From: Watersipora subatra
Lineage: Eukaryota; Bryozoa; Gymnolaemata; Cheilostomatida; Watersiporidae
Length of the DNA: 64,000 bases
Reading direction: 5' to 3'
Assembly (NCBI RefSeq): GCF_963576615.1
Contig: NC_088715.1
Location: forward strand, 56,392,190 to 56,456,189
Shown piece by piece: positions 11,956 to 19,686 of this stretch. The position numbers were made by a program, and so were the translations under genes. Under the pieces are notes generated by a model, which did no database searches, was not told where the DNA came from, and worked only from the letters and a program-made list of their open reading frames with translations. Numbering within the stretch: the stretch's first letter is position 1; each line of letters starts with the position of its first letter.

Positions 11956-12749
11956 TCTGGATGGTCACCTTGTTCTATTAGGCATTCCATCTGCTTAGCC
12001 ATTCTAGTGTGAAGTGATGTCAATTTCTTTAACCAGAAGGCTTGAATCATGTCATGGCTAAGTGCTGCCCAGTTCTTCATACGCTGCACTCTGCACTTGA
12101 TGTCCTCTTTGCTGATGGTGAGTCCTTGCTGAGCCACAGTGTGTTGATGGTTCTCTTTAAGCCAGCCAATTTGCAGTGGTGTCATGAGTAGTCTCTTTCT
12201 CCCAGATGTCCTTCCAGAACTTTGAAGTGCTAGATCGGAGAGGCTCAGACATTAGCCTCTGCAGTTCACCTTTGAACTGGGAATACACTCTAGATAGATT
12301 ATTGATGAACAGTTTGTTCATTCTCTTGTTATTCCGCTCTTTGGTGTACCGCTTCAGTCGTGCCGAGAGTGCTACTAGCTGCTGTTTGGCAGATTCTAGA
12401 GCTTCTATTGTGGCTTCCCTTTTTTACACTCCAAACTGTGGTTAGATCACTCACTGAGCCTACTAACTTTCTTGCGCACGTCTTTGATCTTATTTTGTAG
12501 CCTCAGCTGCCAGAATGGAATGGCTTGAAGCCTTGTTGGCATTGGCTTAATATCCATCTCCTCCAAGATGATGGTTGCTGTACTGTAGATTAAGGCATTA
12601 GTCTCACTGATTGATCCAGTTGAGATCGACTCCAGTGCCACGTTGATGTCTTCTAACAGCTTCTTAGGTATGGCCTTGCTAACTCTTCGTAGTGGTACCC
12701 TGCTTCCATAATCTTGTCTGTCCATATCATAGTCTTGTCCAAGGACCAC
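11877..12749 (-). pseudogene. N-terminal part of the R4-like polyprotein
   Basis: Three frames must be followed to read this part. 12749-12447 ends in NKIKDVRKKVSRLSE. The next frame carries KQQLVALSARLKRYTKERNN and SSTSKFWKDIWEKE. Then 12185-11877 carries DIKCRVQRMKNWAALSHDMI and HPEWLTKGRTVLLIKD. The last phrase is the usual lead-in to the reverse transcriptase in this family. No N-terminal zinc finger or Myb-like DNA-binding motif is seen, so the extreme 5' end may be missing. Confidence 0.75.
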
Positions 12750-12758
12750 CAGAAAGGT

Positions 12759-12830
12759 GCAGTTGTTGGGGTTTGAACCGAGGACCTAATGATCACGATC
12801 CCGATACCTTACCAACTGCGCTATCTGTCC
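12759..12830 (-). mobile_element. tRNA-derived SINE-like head
   Basis: Read on the minus strand, it has an A box in TAGCGCAGTTGGTAAGG and a B box in GGTTCAAACCCC with tRNA-like spacing. The acceptor ends do not pair, so it is not a working tRNA gene. It lies just upstream of the R4-like element's first frame and starts at GGACAG, which is itself duplicated in inverted orientation next door. Confidence 0.55.
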
Positions 12831-12853
12831 TATACATATAGGACAGATAGCGC
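12818..12853. repeat. 36-bp palindrome made of the tRNA-like 5' end
   Basis: The 13 bases GCGCTATCTGTCC and their exact reverse complement flank a 10-bp TA-rich centre (TATACATATA). The motif is the first 13 nt of the tRNA-like head at 12759-12830, copied in opposite orientation. Confidence 0.85.
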
Positions 12854-12854
12854 C

Positions 12855-12887
<33 letters not shown>

Positions 12888-12924
12888 CTATATATATATA
12901 TATATATTATATATATATATATAT
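12854..12924. repeat. (TA)n microsatellite
   Basis: Nearly pure TA run between the tRNA-like palindrome and the hammerhead palindrome. It is the 5'-side partner of the TA run at 9859-9892. Confidence 0.9.
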
Positions 12925-12959
12925 ATATTTGAAAAATTATTGCGAAAAAAGTAAACTTT

Positions 12960-13018
12960 TAGTATTTGCGTTACAAATTTGTTTCGTGCGAAGCATTCCT
13001 CAGACACAATTGTACTGA
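12960..13018 (-). ncRNA. Degenerate hammerhead motif (left arm, minus strand)
   Basis: Mirror copy of the right-arm motif. It keeps CTGAGGA (13003-12997), GAAA, the ACAAATTTGT stem III and the GTA site. The base pair closing stem II next to the core is changed from G-C to an A-C mismatch, and the outer stem I block has lost one pair. Activity is likely reduced or lost. Confidence 0.6.
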
Positions 13019-13023
13019 AGTTT

Positions 13024-13081
13024 TAGTACAATTGTGTCTGAGGAGTGCTTCGCACGAAACAAATTTGTAACGCAAATACTA
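13024..13081 (+). ncRNA. Type I hammerhead ribozyme motif (right arm)
   Basis: All core elements are present on the plus strand. Core CTGAGGA is at 13038-13044 (CUGANGA consensus). Stem II GTGC/GCAC (13045-13048 with 13052-13055) has a TTC loop. GAAA is at 13056-13059. Stem III is the self-complementary ACAAATTTGT (13059-13068). The predicted cleavage site is after A13069 in a GTA triplet. Stem I has two blocks, TGTGT/ACGCA and TAGTA/TACTA, split by an internal loop (CAAT/AA). Type I motifs with an internal loop in stem I are known from Penelope-like elements and animal retrozymes. Cleavage itself is not shown by sequence. Confidence 0.75.
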
Positions 13082-13192
13082 AAAGTTTACTTTTTTCGCA
13101 ATAATTTTTCAAATATTTCATACTCCACTAATAATCTTTTGGGTTTTTAGTGTAGAGTTCTCTTTTTATATGCTTTTGCACTTGCTTTTAGT

Positions 13193-13236
13193 TAATATAT
13201 ATATATATATATATATTATGTATATATATATATAAT
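13193..13236. repeat. (TA)n microsatellite
   Basis: TA run with one TATG interruption. It ends where the right inverted arm begins. Confidence 0.85.
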
Positions 13237-13400
13237 ATCGTAATGCTTTGATTCTTGTGGAGCAATAAAGGAAACATGGCAGCTGCCTTCACGCTTTCCT
13301 TTGAAAGACACATGGACTACACATACATGTATAAGAATAAGATGCCAACATGGTCAAAAAGTAGGTCCTAAATATACATGCAACCCCAGTAAACTGAAGG
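13228..13400. repeat. Right arm of inverted repeat flanking the R4-like element
   Basis: Reverse complement of 9682-9872. The inner end ATATCGTAATGCTTTG meets a TA run. The outer end is CCCCAGTAAACTGAAGG, which is then repeated in tandem. The arms share CTTGTGGAGCAATAAAGG and TACATGTATAAGAATA. The arrangement looks like the terminal repeats of a larger or foldback element. Confidence 0.75.
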
Positions 13401-13461
13401 GTTCCCCAGTAAACTGAAGGGTTCCCCAGTAAACTGAAGGGTTCCCCAGTAAACTGAAGGA
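13384..13461. repeat. 20-bp tandem repeat, four copies
   Basis: The unit CCCCAGTAAACTGAAGGGTT is present about four times, the last diverging into AACTGAAATATATA. It is an amplification of the outermost 20 bp of the inverted arm. The left arm at 9682 has a single copy. Confidence 0.9.
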
Positions 13462-13466
13462 ACTGA

Positions 13467-13484
13467 AATATATATATGTATATA

Positions 13485-13570
<86 letters not shown>
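13467..13570. repeat. (TA)n microsatellite, ~100 bp
   Basis: Nearly pure TA run with two TATG interruptions, ending exactly where the retrozyme-like repeat starts. Confidence 0.95.
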
Positions 13571-13571
<1 letters not shown>

Positions 13572-13575
13572 TCAT

Positions 13576-13621
13576 GCTACAGACAGTACTGTTTCGGCTA
13601 TTGAAGCCTCATCTGTGCAGC
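13576..13621 (-). ncRNA. Hammerhead copy with one core substitution
   Basis: Identical to the motif at 13836-13881 except that the core reads CAGATGA instead of CTGATGA (plus-strand base 13614 is T). The affected base, U4 of the core, is invariant in active hammerheads, so this copy is expected to be inactive or very slow. Confidence 0.8.
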
Positions 13622-13835
13622 TCAGAGCTTAGGCAAGGGACACAAATCCCATTACCAATGAGAGTTGACTTCCTGCCATGAAACAACTAAGTTGCTTCAC
13701 AGACTTTAAGAAAGTCAATGTGCTGGCACCAGAGTGCTCAAATCACAAAAGTGATGAGCTTTGCACAAAGGCTAGTAGTGCCGCACCTCTCACAGAGCGC
13801 TCAACCAAACCGAAGTGAGGGAGCATAATACTCAT

Positions 13836-13881
13836 GCTACAGACAGTACTGTTTCGGCTATTGAAGCCTCATCAGTGCAGC
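13836..13881 (-). ncRNA. Type I hammerhead ribozyme, consensus core
   Basis: Read on the minus strand. Stem I is TGTAGC paired with GCTGCA (six pairs including one G-U). Core CTGATGA is at 13875-13869. Stem II is GGCT/AGCC with a TCAAT loop. GAAA follows. Stem III ACAG/CTGT has a TA loop, and the site triplet is GTC, with cleavage between 13842 and 13841. Every invariant core position matches the hammerhead consensus, and GTC is the classic site. Confidence 0.85.
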
Positions 13882-14024
13882 TCAGAGCTTAGGCAAGGGA
13901 CACAAATCCCATTACCAATGAGAGTTGACTTCCTGCCACGAAACAACTAAGTTGCTTCACAGACTTTAAGAAAGTCAATGTGCTGGCACCAGAGTGCTCA
14001 AATCACAAAAGTGATAAGCTTTGC

Positions 14025-14281
14025 ACCAAGTGGTAGAGCTGACTTAGGATTTGTTTCCTCTTTCTATTAACGAGCACACAACTCTTATAGCAGATGGTCA
14101 TTGGAATACTTTGCGCTTGAAAATAAACTTATGATCCGTGTTTTGGGTAAGCAACAATACACTTAGTAATTACTAATTACTAATAGTACATTAGTACATT
14201 ACTAATAGTACATAATACTAATTACTAATAGTTAGTACATTATACAAAAATATAGTTAATACAATTGCCTGAGTAAAATTT
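14025..14281. repeat. Inverted repeat A, left copy
   Basis: About 257 bp from ACCAAGTGGTAGAGCTGACT to GAGTAAAATT. It is matched in reverse complement at 17110-17365 with small indels in a TACTAATAG-rich section. Its outer end is joined directly to the truncated retrozyme unit. Confidence 0.85.
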
Positions 14282-14689
14282 AATGTCAGAAAACTATAGT
14301 TAACACAAAAATAAAAAATAACATAAATTTAACAATAAAAAAAAAACTATTATTGTTTGCCTTTTGGTCATGGTCTTTCTTCCTAAATTGGCATACATGA
14401 CCGGCATAGTCTTTTGTTAGTTTTATTTGTATTCGGGCAAGTTTTTACTGTGGTTTTACCTGACAGGGAGTGTATATAAGGATTCCGAATTTTATAGAGC
14501 GCAGTTGTGTTTCTACTTTTGTACAATGAATACACATATTTTAGTCACAATAATTAACCTTAGTTTGTTACCCCAATTACCCACAGGTCACCCAGACACC
14601 ACTCAGTATTTGTTTCAAGGACACAGAACTGGACTTACGTTAGCTTAGCAAGGTCATTGCTAGGACGTCATATCTGGACTCAGTAGTTA

Positions 14690-14900
14690 TCATAGCCAAT
14701 AATCACAGGTGTTAATGAACCAGGAGTGACTTGACAGCACCTGAGTTGCGCCGAAACATTAAGCATACACACGTTTTTCTGTAGACATTTTCGGAAAGTA
14801 TTGGCATTTTTCTATCATTTGCAATTGTTTATGATTTTTGAGTTGATCAAATTAGAACGATGTTTTTTAGAGTAAAATTAATAAAACTGGATCGCATGGA
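14690..14900. repeat. Dispersed repeat family, copy 2
   Basis: Diverged match to 7740-7935: GAGTTGCGCCGAAACATTAA, TTTTCGGAAAGTATTGGC, TTTTTCTATCATTTGCAA and GAGTTGATCAAA. It lies inside the interval bracketed by inverted repeat A. Confidence 0.5.
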
Positions 14901-15669
14901 TAAAACTTGATTACTTAAAACAGCCATAAGAAAGCTGCGTGCGAAAATATGTCATGAGTTGTTATCGCTCAGATAGCTCATATTTGCCATCATTGTAATA
15001 GTTGGAGTGTAAAGCGGTTTTATTTCGTTGGTCTCTTTGCAATAAAAGGACTGAGTGCTAAAAGTGCCTTAGTCATGCATAATAGCTAAAGAGAAAACCA
15101 GCAATTAGATTTCACCTCTATCATTAAAATCAGCATGAGTAGTTTTTAATTAATGTTTTTTTAAACGCCCTCAGTGTATGTTTGTGTTGCCCTTAACAAT
15201 ATACACACAAACTTTTGATAAAATTATTACACATTCTTTGGTAAAAATACAATTTTTTCTTTTAGGCACTTTTAGCCGGGAAAGTGGACCAAGGGTTTTT
15301 TAGCACAACAGCCGGTAATAGATTTAAACATTTTTAGCTCAAAATACTCATGCTCCATTCAACAAAAGCATGTATCTTTTCTTAAATGACAAGATCAACT
15401 GAAATGGTTTTTGATAATGACATAATGTGACAATATACAATATATTATTATACACTATTTTATTAGTAATAATTCGTGATACAGTATAATCTGGTAAATC
15501 GAGTAAGTAAATGTAGCGTGACTGCCTATGATGGATAGTATGGCACGCTACTAAAAACGCATGAAAGTACGTTCTATAAAGTTATGCGTTATAAGTACAT
15601 GATACATGTAATTCTGTTATATTCGGATTGACAGTCTCATTCACTCTCCCTAAAAACTCTACCTACATG
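14901..15669. other. No recognisable gene
   Basis: AT-rich interior of the inverted-repeat-A interval. No open frame of note on either strand. Confidence 0.5.
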
Positions 15670-15918
15670 TAATACTGCATTTCTCCTATTGGAGTGGAGA
15701 GATATAAACATATACCTATGCTTTTTCTTTCATTATTGCTGTTTGTTGTACATAATAACACCCAGTACATTACAGCTACCATTGCAGCTGCCATTGCAGC
15801 TCTATTGCACTGCGCTGCCATTTGACTGCTAATATTGCATTTTTCAACCAGCAGAATTTCTTTTTTCCATTATCACTTTGGTCGTGGGCTGTATGACAGG
15901 GGAATTTCTAGTATATGT
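15670..15918 (-). repeat. Dispersed repeat B, copy 1 (minus orientation)
   Basis: Reverse complement aligns with 18023-18268 over about 245 bp. Shared phrases are CTAGAAATTCCCCTGTCATA, CAGCCCACGA, TGCAATATTAGCAGTCAAAT, GTAGCTGTAATGTACTGGGT and AGGAGAAATGCA. This copy has an extra GCAGCTGCCATT-type duplication. No coding capacity. Confidence 0.8.
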
Positions 15919-16046
15919 AAGCAATAAGATAATTATATGTTTATACATTTATATAAATATTTCTAAAAGTTGGTCGTCGTATGTGTATTCGTAGGTTTTA
16001 TTGTCCAGCTATAGTTCTTAAAATCTTAGAATACAGATTTCATACC

Positions 16047-16112
16047 AAAGAAGATTCGATCTTGGACCTTGCTGTTTGCCCGTCTGACCCTTACCTACTA
16101 GACTACTGAAAT
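16047..16112 (-). mobile_element. tRNA-derived SINE-like head
   Basis: Minus-strand reading gives TAGTCTAGTAGGTAAGGGTC (A box) and AAGATCGAATCTTC (B box) at tRNA spacing. The acceptor arms do not pair well. I call it a decayed tRNA-like SINE head, not a gene. Confidence 0.45.
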
Positions 16113-16389
16113 TGAATTGCTAGCTTGCCAATGTAAGTTTTTATATGAGAACAAATACTTAACTGCTTTGCGTACGACGCAGTCATAGCATAACATCACG
16201 AGAAGCTGTTTCTCACATCATAAAACCTACTGGCTAATAGCGTGCAGGCTAATAGCGAGCAACTCTCACTACTTCTCATTGCTTATAAAAAACACTTTTC
16301 TCATGATATGTAGTTTGAAAGTTAGAATGACAAACGTCGTTATACATGTACGTTAAATACACATCAATTTTTTGCCCAAAGACTCTTCT

Positions 16390-16425
16390 ATTACCCGGGC
16401 AATGCCGAACAGCACAGCTAGTACA
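16390..16425. repeat. ATTACCCGGGCAA...CTAGT terminus (Helentron/HINE-like)
   Basis: The phrase ATTACCCGGGCAATGCCG followed by CAGCTAGT and a TA run resembles one at 25690-25732. ACCCG-G-GC...CTAGT termini followed by microsatellite are widespread in non-autonomous Helitron-related elements of invertebrates. The family assignment is from memory of that pattern and is tentative. Confidence 0.35.
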
Positions 16426-16431
16426 TATATA

Positions 16432-16540
16432 CATGTATATATATATATATATATATTATAATAATAAGCTAGTATACATATATACAGTATATATATATAT
16501 ACTGTATATATACTGTATATATATCTATATATATACCGTC
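16432..16540. repeat. TA/TATACTGTATA microsatellite
   Basis: TA runs interleaved with repeated TATACTGTATA palindromes. Confidence 0.85.
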
Positions 16541-16984
16541 GTTATTACCACCGTCGGCAAAATATTTTTGTAAACGACTTTTCTAAAGGTTTGGTGAATT
16601 TTAATTTTTACCAAACATCCGCTTAGCGATCGCCATTCTGAAGCATGGAAAAGTGAGGTGACCTTCGCATAAACTTCAAGAAAAATCGGCAAAATTGATC
16701 TTGGTTAAAACGCTCAAAAGAAAAAGATGTCTTTTCTTCTGAGCATTTCAACAACGATCAAGTTTTGCCAATTTTAATCTAAAAAAACGTCCTGGTAATA
16801 AAATCACCTCAAACAACATAACAATCTCAAGTGATAGAAAAATCTCCTATACTTTTGAATAAAAAAGTTTTAAACTTTACATTAGAAGCATTTAATTTGA
16901 AACAAGTCATTTATGCTTTTGATTTCTATTATAGTTTGTATATGTGCATGTATCTACTAATAAATAAATAAATACATGGACTTG

Positions 16985-17068
16985 TGACAGTGCTCTGATA
17001 ACTTGAACGCTCTGATAACTCGAACACTTTCGCTTGGTCCCGTGAAGTTCGAGTTATCCATGTTTGAC
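16985..17068. repeat. Transposon-end-like sequence with GATAACTCGAAC repeats
   Basis: Read on the minus strand, it starts TAGTCAAACATGGATAACTC next to a TA run and contains repeated GTTCGAGTTATC-type half sites. This resembles the terminal repeat of pogo/Tigger-type Tc1-mariner elements, which insert at TA. No second end or transposase is seen in the window. Confidence 0.35.
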
Positions 17069-17100
<32 letters not shown>

Positions 17101-17109
17101 TATAATTTT

Positions 17110-17365
17110 AATTTTACTCAGGCAATTGTATTAACTATATTTTTGTATAATGTACTAACTATTAGTAATTAGTATTATGTACTATTAGTAATGTACTAAT
17201 GTACTATTAGTAATTAGTAATTACTAACTGTATTGTTGCTTACCCAAAACATGGATCATAAGTTTATTTTCAAGCGCAAAGTATTCCAATGACCATCTGC
17301 TATAAGAGTTGTGTGCTCGTTAATAGAAAGAGGAAACAAATCCTAAGTCAGCTCTACCACTTGGT
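17110..17365. repeat. Inverted repeat A, right copy
   Basis: Reverse complement of 14025-14281. It runs from AATTTTACTCAGGC to CTACCACTTGGT. Together the two copies bracket about 2.8 kb with no transposase gene. A TA run lies directly at its inner edge. Confidence 0.85.
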
Positions 17366-18022
17366 ATACACCAAGCGATTAAATGTCGAATAGCTCTCTC
17401 ACTTATAAATATTCATATGAGTCAAGAGGGTTTTCTCTATGAACAGTACTTTAGTACAGGTTGTTACTTACAATACACTTGCTTTGTGTTATTTGGTTGA
17501 TACTTTTAAACAACAAAGACGGCTTCTGATGGAAGCAATTTCATAAACTTATTTGCATGCCTTTTGAAAGTTTATGGCCACACACTTACCTGTTTGCTGA
17601 GATCTTCACAGTTACTATGTGTATAAACATTTTATCAACTCTGAAGAGTTTGCTGTGACTGTGATAAAACTAATAAAAGTCCCTTTCAACACAATTAAAA
17701 AAAGCCCGTTAGATCCTTAGTGTTACATCATACTAGTACCTTACATATGATAATTTTGTTAAAAACTGTAAACTTTGAAATTGTTTGCTCAAAATAACAA
17801 TTTGCAGCCAAATAATTGGGTAACGGTGCATCTTAGGTTGGTCCATTGCGCATACAACGCATGCGCAATGGACATACAAAGCACTTGGAATGCACAAATA
17901 CTGTGGATACAATGCTAAAACAAGTAACTAACAACTAACAACACATGTGCCGCAATGTGACACTGTTAACACATTAATATTATTAATAATATTAATGCGT
18001 AATAATAATAGTAGAAATAATA
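17366..18022. other. No recognisable gene
   Basis: AT-rich. It contains an imperfect palindrome GTCCATTGCGC...GCGCAATGGAC near 17840-17873 and an ATTAATATTATTAATAAT run. No coding signal. Confidence 0.5.
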
Positions 18023-18268
18023 TTATATTACTAGAAATTCCCCTGTCATACAGCCCACGAATAAAATGATATTGGAAAAAAGAAAGGGTACTGATGGTTG
18101 AGAAATGCAATATTAGCAGTCAAATGGCACTGCAGTGCAATAGGATAACTGCAATGGTAGCTGTAATGTACTGGGTGTGGGTGTTATTGTGTACAACAAA
18201 CGGCAATAATAAAAGGAAAAGATTATATGTTTATATCTCTCCCCGCAATAGGAGAAATGCAATATTAG
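18023..18268 (+). repeat. Dispersed repeat B, copy 2
   Basis: Plus-orientation partner of 15670-15918. Diverged copies of the same element in opposite orientations 2 kb apart. The plus-strand open frame at 18094-18327 falls inside it and is not a gene. Confidence 0.8.
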
Positions 18269-19119
18269 AAGTAAAATGTACTGATATTATTAGAATAACC
18301 AATATTATTAATATAGTAATACAGTAATAATAGAAAACCAATGCACAATTTTGTTTACATTTCAAAACGTCATAGCTAACAATATCAAGAAGTTGTGATA
18401 TTTATATAGATTTTTAGAAAATCTATTTAACAAAACTATTTAGAAAAAATAATAACAGTAACATATTGCCCAACATCGGTCACTATATACTTTGACCTTG
18501 TAAATTCGAATGCTTATTCTTACAATTAAATGTTATAAAATCAAATAATTATTCTTATAATTAAATATTGTACTAATCTCATAAAAATCGTTGGAAAAAA
18601 TATCATCGTCATTTCCTTTGCTTTCACTGCTTTGGACATCAGTTGGAATACGAAAACCACGACATCAAAAATGTCAATTACTGTGAAATCGGCAAAAAAG
18701 AAACGATTGCTTTTTAGTACTTCTACGTTAATTACAGAAACCTTCGGCAATTGGACAATGCTATAGACTGGTGAAATGTGCACGTTTTCTTGTGAAATGT
18801 GCACGACTTAATGGTTCTATTCTCTGTCGTTCGGTGTTTCGATTGCTGGTCTTAATTTTGATAAAAATAAAGCTTGTCAAGTTTTAATAACGTTTTTAGG
18901 CCAAATTATTCTGTCTATTTATGTATAATCCGATCAGATGGTTAAGGTTTAGGAAATTTTCTACAAATGATAAAGACTTGGTAACATAATTAAATAGGTT
19001 TATATTTGTTTTGTATTGTTATTATATTTAAACAACTCCATTAAAAAATGGTTAAATTTGTTGTTGAGATTTCGGTACAAAGGTTTGCGACGGCCGTTGA
19101 TGAATAATTTTCGTGAGTT
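18269..19119. other. No recognisable gene
   Basis: AT-rich, with short frames only. Confidence 0.5.
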
Positions 19120-19190
19120 GTGTGCACATATGCATTTATCATAAATCTCCCAAACAATCGCTTCGCTCGTGTTTGGTCGTGGGATTATTC
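19120..19190. repeat. Hairpin-containing dispersed repeat, copy 2
   Basis: Contains a 7-bp stem CCAAACA/TGTTTGG enclosing an ATCGCTTCGCTCG loop, followed by TCGTGGGATTATT. Partner of 485-560. Confidence 0.45.
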
Positions 19191-19686
19191 AATATTCTAT
19201 TTATAGTTAGAGCCTGTAAATAAAACAGGTCTAAACACTACACAAAGTGTTCTATTTTTCTATTGACCGTTGTATGTGCATTGTGATGATTGTGCATGCG
19301 CGATGTATCCACAAGGTTTGTGCGTTGCAAGTGCCTCATATGTTCGTTGTGCATGCATTGTATGCGCGTTGTACTGATTTAAGATGCACCGTTACCAAGA
19401 ATTGTTCAATGAAAAATTATTTTTGTGTACGAGTCCTTTATTATTTGTTTTGTTTTGATTGCTGTTGGAGAATTTTTCAAGATACTGTAATAAAAATTTA
19501 AAGTCTATTAGCAATAAATCTATATGCGTAATATACATTAAGTTAATAGTTAATACATTCTGATGTACCATTGATTCATGTGGCACTACACTAGCCATGA
19601 TATCAGAGGAACTACAGTATCGGGTAGTTTAGACTAGGTAGTAAACATGGAAGGTCTCAGTGAAGGAGTCTAGTACTCTGCACTGA
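19191..19686. other. No recognisable gene
   Basis: No supported frame on either strand. A short hairpin CCTGTAAATAAAACAGG is at about 19213. Confidence 0.45.

Larger units (their letters stand above)
9905..12755 (-). mobile_element. R4/R2-group non-LTR retrotransposon with restriction-like endonuclease, frameshifted
   Basis: A nearly full-length single-ORF retrotransposon on the minus strand, about 930 codons if frameshifts are ignored. Order from its 5' end: N-terminal region (12749-11877), reverse transcriptase (11955-10771), a CCHC motif, then a restriction-enzyme-like endonuclease (10755-9952). This domain order is diagnostic of the R2/R4/NeSL group, which nick DNA with a C-terminal PD-(D/E)XK nuclease and prime cDNA at the nick. 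Frame changes near 12447, 12180 and 11940-11900, and a stop near 10290, show it is dead. Both ends abut TA repeats, consistent with site preference for simple repeats as known for Dong/R4 relatives. Confidence 0.85.
12925..13116. repeat. ~190-bp near-perfect palindrome
   Basis: The left arm (12925-about 13018) and right arm (about 13023-13116) are reverse complements over some 90 bp with only two or three mismatches and a few unpaired bases at the centre. The arms begin ATATTTGAAAAATTATTGCG and carry TTGCGTTACAAATTTG. Each arm holds a hammerhead-like motif, on opposite strands. Transcripts of either strand could form a very long hairpin. Confidence 0.9.
13571..14030 (-). mobile_element. Tandem hammerhead repeat (retrozyme-like), 260-bp period
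   Basis: One complete unit (13571-13830) and a second truncated unit (13831-about 14030) are nearly identical. The predicted minus-strand cleavage points (13582/13581 and 13842/13841) are exactly 260 bp apart. Tandem units each with a type I hammerhead, and no protein coding, match the small retrozymes described in animals. These are transcribed as dimers, self-cleaved and circularised, and are thought to be mobilised by Penelope-type enzymes. A Penelope pseudo-LTR is the alternative. No Penelope reverse transcriptase is visible in the window. The second unit is cut off at the junction with the inverted repeat starting at 14025. Confidence 0.75.

Noticed and set aside
12759-12830. Functional tRNA gene
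   Set aside because: A and B boxes are good but the acceptor stem does not pair and the anticodon arm is poor.
17830-17875. Palindrome around GTCCATTGCGC as a regulatory site
   Set aside because: Single occurrence with an imperfect centre and no gene close by.
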